Shown: positions 11,255 through 22,405, numbered from the stretch's first letter. The stretch is DNA of 64,000 bases from Cristatella mucedo (GCA_009760855.2 WPIO01000008.1:7261001-7325000); one strand, 5' to 3'. A program made the numbers and translations. Notes: a model not told the origin generated them from the sequence alone.

Positions 11255-11470
11255 ATGGAGAGATGGAGAGATGGAGAGAGATGGAGAGAGATTGAGAGAT
11301 GGAGATATGGAGATATGGAGATATAGAGAGATAGAGAGACATTTAGATAGAGATAGAAAGATGGAAAGATAGAGAGATAGAGAGATAGAGAGACGCAGAT
11401 ACGGAGAGACAGAGAAAGATGGACTGATAGAGATATAGAGAGATGGACAGATAGAGAGATAGAGAGATAA
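11025..11470 (+). repeat. GACA/GATG minisatellite merging into GA microsatellite
   Basis: A 16-bp unit (agatggacaggtggac) repeats about 3.6 times from 11025. It passes into long (GA)n (about 11130-11290) with ATGGAGAG variants and then mixed GATA/GAGA repeats. Long Arg/Glu or Ser/Leu frames here come from the repeat and are not genes. Confidence 0.95.
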
Positions 11471-13117
11471 AGACAGATTGAGAATGAGGGTGTAGGACAG
11501 AGCAGCAGTAGCCAGCTCTGGTGCAGCCACAGCTGGACAGAGAACTCGATCGTTTTACATGCATTCCCAAATGAGCAGTTTTTGCAAGACCCAGAGAGAG
11601 AAAGAGGTCACACTTCGAGGTAAAACAGAAATGCAGGCTCCTCTAAAGCTCAGCTTCGAAGCACTCTGGTAAGACTGAAGAACATAGTGAATTGACTTCA
11701 ATCTAACCCAACCGACCAACAATCGTTCAGTTGCAAATAAGCTGTAGTCTTGGAAGTAAGAGGCACTTAAGCCGCCTACTTGTGCATACTGCCGGCTGTT
11801 AGCTGACTGCTCAGAGCCTGTAAGACGCTCAGTGACCGAAGCAAATTCAGCGTAGTGTACGATAGACAAGAATTACTAAACGCGGATTGATTTACTCCAA
11901 TAAAACTGAGTGTCTGAAAAGGTGTTAAACTACGATTCCCTTTCGAGAAGGAAAAGAATCTAAAGCCAAGAAAAACAGCTCGCCCTCTTTCCTTCTCCTC
12001 CTTGAAAAGAGAAGTGTGCGCCATTTAGCTGGATGCCCTCGATCTAGTTAGTGCATCGGGTGTAGGGGTCGGCTCCGTCGGTATCGGCCACTATGCCAGG
12101 CCTCCACTTACGCTTGATATAGTAATAGAACACTGTGAACTACTGGGAACCACCGGCACCGGAGAAGGTGACCTGCACTCTATTTTGAGGCATGCGACAG
12201 GTGCGAGGACATGCCTTTTGTTGTACTGGAAAGATGTATGCAACGTACAGCATTCTGGCAGAAAATTCGCCTACGGTACAACAGCGGCAGGAGACAAGAC
12301 GAGCGAGAGTGCTTGCAAAGCGCAGTCAGGAAGTGGGCACGAAGGATACATCCATCAAATAGAAGCAACAGAAGCATGCACGCCTGAAGAGCTCGCCAGA
12401 TCTCAGAAAAGCTGAAGGAAAACGTAAAGCAAGCGCCCTCCGGCGCCAGAGCTGCCCGGTGGCTGGCTGGACCTTTTCTTTCGTCGCAACAATTGCAAAT
12501 AAAAATCGTAGTAATCGGGTCGTAGGCAAAAAACTACAAATCCAGAATACGCACCCGAGCACTAATCAATTTTTGGGAGGCTACATGCACCAGTGACATA
12601 CAAAAGCCATCCATTGTTAATGCAGTAGTACATGAATAAACTGATTGCGTTACCCATATCCTGCTGCTTAACACCCCGAAGAACCAATTAACGCCAGTCG
12701 ACAGTGCGGTCGCATCAAACGGAAGCCGGGTAACGTGGCCCCGATAACATCCTAATTGAAATGCAGTGAAACAGGATAGGACTAGAGGTTCATTATGCGA
12801 GCAGGTGCTTAGAAATCACTCTTTCGATGCCATCGCTGCTATGCAAACTGAAAATGAAACCGGCTTACGAGCGAGCAATTGCCTCAGGTTGGAGCTTTTT
12901 TTCGAATGCCAACGTGGCAGCAACTCTCCTCCGCCGCCGCCAAATGCCCTCACCTGGTCGTTCAATCTTTTCTTTTATAAACTTAGCGGCAGACATAAAA
13001 GAGCGTGTAGAAAAACCGACAGTCATTAGGCGGATGCAGTTTCGCGCGCGGAACTGACTTCTCTACCCAGGCATCGAGGGTGGAGAGTGGACTGAGTAAA
13101 AAGAAAAAAGAAAAATC
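11471..13117. other. Unassigned region
   Basis: I recognise no coding, RNA or repeat feature in this stretch. Frames are short on both strands. Confidence 0.4.
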
Positions 13118-13285
13118 CTAGCTGATTGAACAGCCTCTTTTTGTATAGCGACAGAAGAGCCTTTTAGGGCTATCACTGCCGGTTGCAGTGGCGATAAAGA
13201 ATCGCCCACCGAAGGAATCGAAGTCACGACCTCGGTCCCGACGTCGTGAAAGCAACCGCCTTACCTAGTGTGCCATCACGGCTAG
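13118..13285 (-). repeat. SINE family 2 (tRNA-derived)
   Basis: On the minus strand this reads like 27943-28100: a tRNA-like head (box A type 'gatggcacactaggtaaggcgg'-like, then a box B region degenerate here) and a tail containing 'aaggctcttctgtcgctat' and 'aagaggctgtt'. It is one of four copies in the window. Confidence 0.7.
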
Positions 13286-13619
13286 AGAACCGCTCCGGTA
13301 GGGAGATCGAAAAAATTAAATCCTTGATTTCCAAATCATTAAGCTATGTCGCAGCCGCTCGGAGGCATGCCAACACGCTGACACCGAAGGGCAGCCGGCT
13401 TCGTATTTCCAGCACCGCCCAAGCCGACAAAAGGGCATCTGAGCCGCAGCTTTCACCTTTGCAGTCAAAAACTGTCGTGCTCACTCAGAAAGCTAAATGT
13501 GCATTACTCAGTGACGGTTACCGTGACGTCTGAAACCAAATTCTCGCTTCAGCAAAGCTTGGCGTCTGAAAAATCAATCCAATCGTCCTTCTCGGCTGGC
13601 GCGTGGCGTGTCGCAGGTG
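13286..13619. other. Unassigned region
   Basis: No feature recognised. A 95-codon frame at 13246-13533 overlaps the SINE and has no family signature. Confidence 0.35.
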
Positions 13620-14600
13620 CTCTCCGGGCGCCTCGAGCCTCGAGTCTCATCTACGAGCGGCTCGAATGCCAGCGACGCAGCTTGGTATCATCTGCATACA
13701 AATGAGATCCGATGCCGTCCGGCTGCGTATTACTTTTACGAGAGGTTCCAAGTAAATGAAGCACAGCAAAAGGCCGAGAAAAGGACTCGCGTGAAACTCG
13801 GCAGGTTTCGGATGGTTCTGGTTGAGACTCGACCACCACACGACTCAGACTGGACGCGATCGTAAAATTTAGATACCAAACACACCAGAGCCTCGTCAGC
13901 TAGGCTGAGCGTTTTTCTCAATTGACCTTTAGGATATTGCGATCGGTGGCACCAAATGCCGCTGATAGGTGATCGAGCGAACCCAGAGCACGATGCTGCC
14001 TGCATCATTGCTGCCTTGAATGTCGTTGGTCATACAAAGGACACCCGTTTTAGTTGAATGGTATCGACTTAGGTTTTCCTGATAGGTCATTCTTATCGCT
14101 GTGCTCCACGAGCTGCTCGGTGACAATCTTTTTGAGAATATTGGACGAAAAAGAAAAAAGGATGATTGGATGATGATTTTCCAAGTTTCTCGCTACAAGT
14201 CTTACTAGCTCCTTGGTTCTGCCTAGACTGGAACACTGCAATGGCGTTTCGGCTGGGCAACCGAAAGGAGATATTAAGCAACTGCAGCTGGTAATGAATA
14301 TGATTGCCAGGTTAGTCAACAAATTCCAGAGGCTCAGCCATGTGTCTCCTTTGCTGAAGGACCTGAGATAGCTCACAATCGATCAGCGGAGAGAAGAGAA
14401 AATTTCTTACTCAGATCCAGAAGGCCCACCATGGCTTGGTTCCTCCACTATCTCTTTGTTTCGTGAGATTAAGTCTGTTGGCGCACCGAAAGCCACCTTA
14501 GCTGTGAGTGAGCTATGAAAACTCTCCCGCACAACACCCACTTCACACTTGTTTCTTTGTGGAGTTACAGTCGGAGGCTCATTACAATTACAGCACGTAT
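13620..14600. mobile_element. LINE family B copy with inverted 5' half
   Basis: From 13620 to about 14195 the minus strand encodes the reverse-transcriptase start (segment like ILKKIVTEQLVEH near 14100) down to the YADD box (GSHLYADDTK, near 13690). From about 14197 the plus strand continues with the later ORF segment (TSLVLSRL-like, then the MNM block) to the 3' tail at about 14590. The order B'-A'-C-D is the twin-priming pattern known from L1-type insertions. Stops and shifts make it inactive. Confidence 0.65.
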
Positions 14601-14610
14601 TCACACGTCA

Positions 14611-14732
14611 GCGTGTGTGCGTGTGTGTGCGTGTGTGTGCGTGCGTGTGCGTGTGTGTGCGCGTGTGTGCGTGCGTGTGCGTGCGTGTGCGTGTGTGTGC
14701 GTGTTTGTGTGTGTGCGTGTGTGCGCGTGTGT

Positions 14733-14796
<64 letters not shown>

Positions 14797-14847
14797 GTGT
14801 GTGCGTGTGTGTGTGCGTGTGTGTGTGTGCGTGTGTGTGTGTGTGTG

Positions 14848-14944
<97 letters not shown>

Positions 14945-14948
14945 GTGT
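14611..14948 (+). repeat. Long GT microsatellite with GC interruptions
   Basis: About 340 bases of (GT)n, interrupted by GC steps in the first 100 bases and purer afterwards. Alternating purine-pyrimidine tracts of this sort can adopt Z-DNA. Cys/Val and His/Thr frames here are repeat artefacts. Confidence 0.97.
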
Positions 14949-15194
14949 AGTGGATGTTTACGTAGGCATGACCATTGTATATGTACGAATAGAATACATG
15001 GAAACATTCAATTGACACTGCGCCTAGCATCTACTGCTGTTTAGCGATGTGTATTCAAAGCTAGTGGATACCACGGATTGTACGGAAAATAGCAAGCTCA
15101 AGAACGACGTGCCAATATCATTCTTAAGTCTTCTTCAGGGGTGTGTGCCCTTACTCGCACTCGTGGCTTCCTGTGGGCTTCTCATAGGCATCCG

Positions 15195-15500
15195 TAACAG
15201 TATTCCCCTTCTTCTTTCACAACGATTACTACTCTCCTGCTGCCGACTATGGCTCATCCTTTTCAGCGGTCCTGAGGTGCTACTTCCATGCTACTCACTA
15301 CCTCAACTGCTCTCCTGACTCAGCTAGGCTTCTCACTTTCTCTTTGTTGTGTGAAATGAAGTCTGTTGGCTACCAAACTCGTACCGAAAGCCGCTTAGGC
15401 AGTGAGTGCGCTATACAAAACTCTCCTGCGTAACATCCACGTAGTCTTTACGGCTTTGTGGAGTTAAAGTCGGAGATACATACATTGCATTACATATAGA
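15195..15500 (+). mobile_element. LINE family B, 3' fragment
   Basis: This holds the last coding codons and 3' tail of family B, including 'tcactttctctttgttg' and the terminal 'gtggagtta' block with an ATTAC-type tail. It lies about 600 bases after the previous family B tail, in the same orientation. Confidence 0.65.
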
Positions 15501-15605
15501 GCGAGAGGCCTTTGCTTGTTTTCTGGGTGTCAAGTCGTAGCAGTGATCTCAGCGGTGGCAGAGTCCATGCCGTACGAGATGCTAGCAATCAGCAGTCAAG
15601 TCATG

Positions 15606-16067
15606 GTCCGCTTAGCGATCATGCTCTGTCCGCTTAGCGATCATGCTCTGTCCGCTTAGCGATCATGCTCTGTCCGCTTAGCGATCATGCTCTGTCCGCT
15701 TAGCGATCATGCTCTGTCCGCTTAGCGATCATGCTCTGTCCGCTTAGCGATCATGCTCTGTCCGCTTAGCGATCATGCTCTGTCCGCTTAGCGATCATGC
15801 TCTGTCCGCTTAGCGATCATGCTCTGTCCGCTTAGCGATCATGCTCTGTCCGCTTAGCGATCATGCTCTGTCCGCTTAGCGATCATGCTCTGTCCGCTTA
15901 GCGATCATGCTCTGTCCGCTTAGCGATCATGCTCTGTCCGCTTAGCGATCATGCTCTGTCCGCTTAGCGATCATGCTCTGTCCGCTTAGCGATCATGCTC
16001 TGTCCGCTTAGCGATCATGCTCTGTCCGCTTAGCGATCATGCTCTGTCCGCTTAGCGATCATGCTCT
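15606..16067 (+). repeat. Tandem array: 21 identical 22-bp units
   Basis: The unit starts GTCCGCTTAGCGATCATG and is 22 bases long. The array is exactly 462 bases, 21 copies, with no substitution seen by eye. Because 22 is not a multiple of three and each frame meets a TAG, it is not coding. Perfect identity points to recent expansion or ongoing homogenisation. Confidence 0.97.
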
Positions 16068-16239
16068 GCTACTCTGCTGCATGACACTCTGAGGCATGTC
16101 ATGGTAATTTGGACAACGAAATAATAACAATTGTGACCACCATCTATTCTGCGCCATCTTTGCTTAAAGGCTTCCAATATAATCTACTGGTGCTCTTAAA
16201 AATAGAAACGTCTACAGAAAAACTAACCGTTTTGTGTCT

Positions 16240-16440
16240 ATGAAGCTACTCCAGATGGGATGCCGCCAGTGCTTCGCATGAACCGGACGAGAAGCGGACG
16301 TTGTCTATGTACATACGGATATTCCCGTCGAGCACTCGCTCACTCCAGTAAATGTCAACAATATCTTCACGTCTGATTGCACGGCAGATCCTATCCGAAG
16401 ATCGAGCATTTAAGTTGCAAAGGCCTTGAAAGGCTATCTC
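16240..16440 (-). other. Segment split and inverted in unit 2
   Basis: The minus strand has a 66-codon open stretch with blocks DIVDIYWSERVLDG and MYIDNVRFSSG. In unit 2 the second block is at 20458-20518 (minus) and the first at about 21800-21880 on the opposite strand, attached to a LINE end. It may be a LINE-derived coding remnant or an old exon; I cannot tell. Confidence 0.4.
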
Positions 16441-16534
16441 CAGCACCTCTGCTCGTGCAATAATTGTACTAGAATGTTGTATTTAAATATTTGCGAGAAG
16501 CGTCTCGAAGTGCCAGAGCACAAAAACAGCACCT

Positions 16535-16705
16535 GCACCCGCCCGCGCTGGGTCGGACCAATAGTTGAGGTGCTCTCTCCGACCAAGGTAAAGATGAATG
16601 AATTGTATGACCGATGTCGTAGGCTCGAGCCCCGTGGCATATGCAAAGCGCCTGAACAGTGATTAAGTTATCTTAGGGTGCTATACAAATGAATTACATT
16701 TAAAT
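16535..16705 (+). repeat. SINE family 1
   Basis: A tRNA-like head (ggaccaatagttgaggtgctct), a box B core (ggctcgagcccc) and a 3' tail 'gattaagttatcttagggtgctatacaaatgaatt'-type. It is shared with unit 2 (22250-22400), so it predates the duplication. Confidence 0.75.
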
Positions 16706-17639
16706 TTATTTCATTTTTTAGCAGTTATAGTCGCATCATTTTCAGGCTGAGCTTTAATCTTCCAACGTCTTAACTAGCCTTTCTCCTGCTGAATGCTATC
16801 GGCATAGAAGCCTCGGCTGTATTACAGTAACCCCGGGCAGCGGCAGTTCTAGTGGAATCTCGCGGAGACACGGTGTAGACGTGAGCGGTGAACGAGACTA
16901 TCTTTATTTCTCTCCACGTGTACAGGTATGAAAGCTCTATGAATCATGGCAGTCGTCAAGAAATATAATGTACATTGGTGGCCCGACGCTTCGCTGCGTC
17001 AACGGCTTAACCACTGGCCACCAGCGATGAGTAGGCTGCACTGTGTCAACGGCGTAACCCTTGGCCGCAGGTGATGTATACAGCAGTATCAGTGTGCTTC
17101 GCTAAGTACAACAATGGAAGCAGCAGGTGCATACAACATCCCTTCTCCCACAGGAAATAGATCTCATAGTCCCCCAACCTAGCTGGGGAGGGGGCGGAAA
17201 CCCTCACGACTGGAAAGTCGTGTAGCCATTGGCTCCGCACGCGCTTTCCTCACTGCCTGCTCAGGCCGTGGCCCCGAAGCACAAGTGGCTGCCCTGTCAA
17301 GCGGTATGTCGTTCGAGCTCAATCAGGATATTAATTTTAACATCTAAGTATTCCGACCGGTACTGGGGTGCAGACTACGCGACAGTCGCTCGCAGGAGAC
17401 ATGCGTCAGCACCGTCCCTCATGAGTCAGAGATGCTGCCCACTTTTAGACGAAGCTGGGACACAGCTTCCACTGTCAGGCGACTCCCGCAGGTCACCATC
17501 GTGTGAGCGCCGATGGCCGGTCTCATGCACTCGTCACCGACCGATCCGGCCTTTCGTAAACCACTCCGGCTCATAACTAATGGCGTCGTCATTCTCGGGA
17601 TTCCATTCCGCCGAGTCCGCTCTTCTGTGCTCTACACCG

Positions 17640-17945
17640 AGACACTCATGAGGGTGCTCTCTGCCACTAAGACGCTCTTGCTGCCGCGCTCCGTCGCTGA
17701 GACGTCACTCTCGTGGGCCGCCTGCGCTTCATTGCAGGCTACTATCGTCTCGCCGCAGACCGCTATCTCGATGTGCTCCTCTGTACCGCCGAGACGCATG
17801 TTGTGGGGCAATTCACCACTAAGAACCTCTCCCGTGGCTGCACTCCGCTGCCGAGACGTCGCTCTCTTGGACGTTCTCTGCCGCCGAGATGCTCTCCTCC
17901 GCCGCGATGACGCTCTCGCTACTGCGCTTCGCCGCCGAGATGTCG
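17640..17945 (+). repeat. Degenerate GCCGAGA-type minisatellite
   Basis: Motifs like 'ccgccgagatgctctc' and 'gctgagacgtcactctc' recur loosely about every 20-30 bases between 17690 and 17945. The repeat is imperfect and confined to unit 1. It lies beyond the receptor's 3' flank. Confidence 0.5.
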
Positions 17946-18211
17946 CTAGAAAATATAAAGCCGAGGCTCGACGCCCTGCGTTAAATTTCGTAGAGCGGTA
18001 GCCTCGCTAGCTGAGCGCCGGACCGGCAACCCGACAGACTCGTTCTCCTCAGGATCCCAACAAAAGACCCTCGGTCGGTCTATACTTATTTCGATTGCCC
18101 GTGCGGAAGAGATGAAACGATTAGAAGAATGTCGGTCAAGAGAGGAGCAATGCTCTGGCGGCGAAGCGCCCAGGCTTGCTCCAGGCTTGCTCTCGAATTC
18201 GCGCAGCACTA

Positions 18212-18217
18212 TTTATT
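18212..18217 (-). terminator. Candidate polyadenylation signal of receptor 1
   Basis: AATAAA on the minus strand lies about 190 bases past the receptor stop codon. The same signal is conserved for receptor 2 at 23996-24001. Confidence 0.5.
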
Positions 18218-18405
18218 AAAACGGACAACGTACACAAGCGGTATGCATTCCTATCGTGTCTTACAGGGTATTCTTGTTAGTTTGAGACATTGACCACTGT
18301 CGTGGCTGCGAGGCGTGAAACGACGGGTCACCCGACCGCACTCGTCGGCGTCGCTAAAATAACGGCAAGCCACCATCCTGTGAGTTCCCAGTCTTTGGAC
18401 TTCAA

Positions 18406-19638
18406 TCAAGCACTGGACGATTCTGTCGTGGCCGTCTTAGCGAAAGAGTGGCGAACTTTTCGCGCCACACCGTTCAACGAATGCGCATGCGCACAGGCAC
18501 CTTCCGCTGCATTGGCTGGAGCCGGGTGAACGGCCATCCTACGCGGCCAGCGTTTGCAGCAGCAACAGCAATACATCGCCAGCGTCTCGCGCCACAGAGG
18601 GCGCTGGGCTCGCGCCAAGAACAGAGGCAGCGCGATGTAGCTCAGGACGCTGCAAGTCGCCAGGAAAGCGTAGACGGGCTCGGCGCCTCTGCACACGCTG
18701 AGCGGCAGCATCGGCGCGCCGACGCTCGCTCGACAGAACGGAATAAGCTGCATGGCGGCGCTAAACGGCAGCACCAGCAGCGCGAACGCGACGATAGCCG
18801 CCGACGTGTTCACCGCGGTCTTGGTCGCCGCCCTCGCGGCTCTCGCCGCCAACCGCTCAGCAGCCAGCGGCGCGGCCGAGCGCCGAGATGCTAGCATCGA
18901 CCAGTCGCGCCGGCTTCTCGCGCACAGGCCGGCGGTGACGCCGAGGCAGAGCAGGATGGAGCCGAGATACGTCGCCATGGTTGCTGGACTGTAGACCTTG
19001 TAGCCATGACAACCCGTGGCCAGCTGTGGCCCGCCCGGTGGGTGCACCGTGCCCACTACGGACATCGCCGAGACGGCCACGCTCAGCATCGCCACGGTCA
19101 CGCCGGCGACAGCGAAAGCGCAGCACGTGCTAGCTCGGGCGGCGACGCGGCGGCCCGGCTCGGCGGCAGCGGCCGCCGCAGCCGTTGCCGCCAAATAGCG
19201 ATCGACGGCGAAAAGCGGCAGCAGATGCACGAGGAATATATCGTACGACTCGAGCAGGACGAGCACGGCAGTGCACCCGCCCGGGCTCAGCGCGAAGAAA
19301 GCGGCGCTAGCCGTCGGAGCCGCGGCCGCCGAAGCGTCCAGATCGCCGCCTCCGGCCACGACGGCGCTGCGGCCTACCGCCTGCAGCACGCCGTCCGCCA
19401 CTCCGAGCACGAGAAGGCAGCGCAGGAGCGGGCTGAACAGCTCGCGCGCGGCGCGCCTCCTCCAGTAGACGGCGGCCACGAGGCCGTTGGTGGCCACAAT
19501 GGCCGCGCCGCCGATCGCTATGCTCAGCAGCTGCGGCATAACGCTCGGCGGTTGCTGCGCCGACGCCAAGCCACTCGCGGTGGGCACTTCGTCGGCCGGA
19601 GCCGTTGAGGCCTCGGCGGCGTTGGCGGAGACCGACAT
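18406..19638 (-). CDS. Intronless rhodopsin-like (class A) GPCR, copy 1
   Basis: The product is 410 residues with seven hydrophobic helices at the plasma membrane. I chose the ATG at 19638 because alignment with copy 2 starts there; the frame runs open to 20025 but that part diverges by frameshift. Numbered from 19638, features are: TM1 with Asn (ATNG, residue 51), TM2 with Asp (VADG, 82), Cys 122 before TM3 and Cys 210 in the second extracellular loop (likely disulfide), the DRY motif at 146-148, and TM6 with LVLPF in place of CWxP. TM7 lacks NPxxY, and a five-Cys run at 357-361 is a probable palmitoylation site. Intracellular loop 2 has an alanine run. There is no TM7 lysine in the retinal position, so it is not an opsin. 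The ligand is unknown. Confidence 0.75.
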   Translation of the reverse strand: MSVSANAAEASTAPADEVPTASGLASAQQPPSVMPQLLSIAIGGAAIVATNGLVAAVYWRRRAARELFSPLLRCLLVLGVADGVLQAVGRSAVVAGGGDLDASAAAAPTASAAFFALSPGGCTAVLVLLESYDIFLVHLLPLFAVDRYLAATAAAAAAAEPGRRVAARASTCCAFAVAGVTVAMLSVAVSAMSVVGTVHPPGGPQLATGCHGYKVYSPATMATYLGSILLCLGVTAGLCARSRRDWSMLASRRSAAPLAAERLAARAARAATKTAVNTSAAIVAFALLVLPFSAAMQLIPFCRASVGAPMLPLSVCRGAEPVYAFLATCSVLSYIALPLFLARAQRPLWRETLAMYCCCCCKRWPRRMAVHPAPANAAEGACAHAHSLNGVARKVRHSFAKTATTESSSA

Positions 19639-20520
19639 GGCGCTGGCGGGGCGGGGTATGAGGGGGAGGTGCCGCACCACCGCGGCCTCTGCAGCAGTTC
19701 TCTCTGAGGAAAGTTCTGCGCGCAGTCGCTGCTCGATCTTCGTTCGCCGACCTGGCTGGTTAGGTGACAGGCTGGCTGGCGGATGGCCTAGTCGGTTGCA
19801 GCGACGGCCGACAGACGTTGCTCCGACGAGACGTCGCACCGCCGTCCCGGTTGTCGGTCTCCGGCGGTGGCGGCGCGAGCTCCCGACGAAGTTTGAGGAC
19901 GCGGCGAGCGCGGCAACGGCGGCGGCTGCGACTGCCTTCAACGGCCGCGCAGCGCACCCTCTCTCTTTCGCGGCGCGGCGACTTATGAGCGAGCCGTCGC
20001 TCGACGACCGGTAGCTACCCGTCACTTCTGCACCGAGTCGCGCAGGTACCCTCCGGTAGTGATCAGCGCGCGCCGCCGGCGATCCATTCGGGTCAATGAA
20101 CGCGCGCGAACGTCTTTATTTCCTCGGCGTATGCATTTAGCCGGCAGCGATGCGACGGGCTGGTCGTCGGGCGTCGGGCCTAACGACCGCTCGCTCTCGC
20201 CGTTCTCGGCGCCGCCGCTGATCTTGACAGCGGCGGTCGAATGAATACACCTGTAAAAACGCCCCGGATAAACAAGCGGAGTCGTCCTTTCGAATGCGTG
20301 CTGAGCTAGCTCGGTAAAGCACATGCATTTAAAGGTGTGCTGACACTTCATGAGGAAGCCGTCGGTCGAAGCTACGTCGAATGCGCAGCAAACCTAGCCG
20401 AGCGCACACAAATGGCTAAAGAAAAACTAGCCGCGTTGTACCTATGAATTTACTCCAGTTGGGATACCGTCAGTGCTTCGCGTGAATCAGACACGAAGCA
20501 CACGTTGTCTATATACGTAG

Positions 20521-21890
20521 GGGTGCTAGATCTGTCAGCTGCGTACGACACTATCGATCACGATGTTCTACTCGAACGATTGGGAACAGCAATCGGTTCT
20601 GGCAGACCAGGCACTGGCGTGGCTTAAATCGTACTTGAATGATCGTGTTTAATCCGTGACGTTTGGAGGTCATTTCTTACACACGAGACGGGTCACCTGT
20701 GGAGTCTGTTGGCTCTGCTGTACCGCGACGGCGGACTACTCTAGCGGAAACCGCAGAGGCGAAAACAGCGAACCCATTTGTAGCAGCTGTTTCCCAGCCT
20801 GCGTGCTGGCCGTTTCCTCGCTACCGAAATAAACGGTATCAGCATGAGCCGTCTTGGTCTGTGCGAGACTGCCCACACAAACATAACAGTTCCTCAAGGG
20901 TGCGTACTCGATCCCTTGCTGTTCTCCATCCATCTATAGTCAACCTCTGGGAAAAGTGATTAAGGCCCATGGAATAGGATATCACTTTTATCCTGACGAT
21001 ACTAAGCTGTATTTGTCATTCAAGCCGTCGGAATCTACTGCAGCAACTGAGAAACTGAATGATTGCCTTGCCGACATTCGATCCTGGATGTCGGAAAACT
21101 TCTTCAAATTTAATGACAATAAAACCTAACTCCTGCTCACAGGACACCCTAAGCGTGTGGCTGGATTAAAAGGCTTGCGCTGCTAATAAGCGATGCTGTT
21201 GTGCGACCATCACCACGTGCTCAAAATTTAGGTGTCGTTTTCGACAGCTGCCTCAATTTTAAAAGCTTCTTTCAGAAGACTGCTTCTAAAGCTAGCCATC
21301 ACGTCCGATCTCTATCCAAGATTACGAGCTGTCTTCCAGTGGCTTACAAAAAATTTAACTAGCTCCTTAGTTCTGTCTCGGCTTGATTATTGGAAGTCAC
21401 TTTTGGCTGGGCTACCAAAGAAAGCAACTGGGCCACTGCTGCTGGTTATGAATATGGCTGCAAGGCTAGTTTTCAAGTTCCAGAGGTTTGACCACATATC
21501 TCCTTTGCTGAATGAGCTTGGATGGCTGCCGGTTGATCAATGGATACAAAGCAAAGTTCTTACGCTGACCCACAAGGCCCGCCACGGCTTGGCTCTTTCG
21601 TACCTAGCTGAACTGCTGCACCGGTTTCAGCCTCTTCGCGCCCTCAGGTCCCGTGTGGACAATAAATTAGCTGTTCCATTCCCACGCTTAAAGACCGCCG
21701 GCGACAGAAGCTTTAGCTCTGCACGTCCTAGACTGTGGAACTTGCTTCCACAATACTCACGCACCGACAAAGCCTTTTAACTTAAACGCTCCATCTTCAT
21801 GTAGCATCTGCCGTGCGAGCGGACGTAAAGATATTGTTGACACTCTCTGGAATGAGCGTGTGCTCGACGGGAATATCCCAAATGTAATGT
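20521..21890 (+). mobile_element. LINE family B copy in unit 2
   Basis: Begins inside the reverse transcriptase (LDLSAAYDTIDHD, about 20526-20565), passes the YADD region (HFYPDD, about 20985) and continues through the post-RT segment. That segment is open at 21232-21780 (blocks TSSLVLSRLDY, WLPVDQ and the WNLLPQ end). The YADD has become YPDD. The 5' part is broken. The last about 100 bases match the inverted piece of unit 1 (16313-16425). Confidence 0.75.
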
Positions 21891-22145
21891 AATGAATCTC
21901 CGTCTGTAACTCCACAAAGCCAAAAAGACTATGTGGGTGTTACGCAGGAGTGTTTTGTATAGCGCACTTATAGTCTAAGTGGCTTTCGGTACGCATTCAG
22001 TGGCCAACAGATTTCGTCTCACGACACATAGAGAAAGTGGGAAGCATAGCCGAGTTAGGAGAGCAGTTGCGGCAGTGAGTAGCATGGAAGTAGCAGCTCA
22101 GGATCGCTGAAAAGAATGAGCCATAGTCGGCAGCAGGAGAGTGGG
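21891..22145 (-). mobile_element. LINE family B tail, opposite orientation
   Basis: The reverse strand shows the family B terminal block and ATTAC-type tail (21885-21915), running up to about 22145, where unit-1-like sequence resumes. It sits tail-to-tail with the preceding LINE. Confidence 0.75.
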
Positions 22146-22249
22146 CCGGCACGCCTGCTCGTGCAATAATTGTACTAGAATGTGGTATTAAATATTTTCG
22201 AGAAGCGTCTCGAAGCGCCAAAGCACAAAAACAGCACCTGCACCCGCCC

Positions 22250-22405
22250 GCGCTGGTTCGGACCAATAGTTGAGGTGCTCTCCCCGACCAAGGTAAAGAT
22301 GAATGGACTTAATGACCGAGGTCGTGGGCTCGAGCCCCGTGGCATATGCGATGCGCCTGAACAAAGATTAAGCTATCTTATGGCGCTATACAGATGAATT
22401 ATATT
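22250..22405 (+). repeat. SINE family 1, unit 2 copy
   Basis: Orthologous to the SINE at 16535-16705 by duplication: box A-like 'ggaccaatagttgaggtgctc', box B 'gggctcgagcccc', and a tail ending 'ggcgctatacagatgaatta'. Confidence 0.75.

Larger units (their letters stand above)
16210..20400. repeat. Segmental duplication, unit 1
   Basis: About 4.2 kb that is paralogous to 20411-26350 in head-to-tail order. Matching anchors: 16210-16312 with 20411-20519; 16440-16830 with 22150-22540; 17946-20400 with 23712-26350. The middle (16850-17940) has no clear match in unit 2. The unit carries one receptor gene. Confidence 0.8.

Noticed and set aside
11003-11570. Long Ser/Leu- and Arg/Glu-rich open frames
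   Set aside because: Translations of the GA/GACA satellite; composition is that of the repeat alone.
14508-15044. Cys/Val and His/Thr open frames up to 178 codons
   Set aside because: Translations of the GT microsatellite on both strands.
15606-16067. CRISPR array
   Set aside because: The copies are contiguous without unique spacers, and the sequence is animal nuclear DNA.
18448-20014. Plus-strand frames of 148-200 codons across the receptor genes (and the same at 24232-25690)
   Set aside because: GC-rich antisense shadows of the receptors; no domain, and the minus frame has seven hydrophobic helices and DRY.
19639-20025. N-terminal extension of receptor 1 to an upstream ATG (and 25441-25809 for receptor 2)
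   Set aside because: The two copies do not align as protein upstream of the chosen ATG; the nucleotide alignment contains frame-changing indels.
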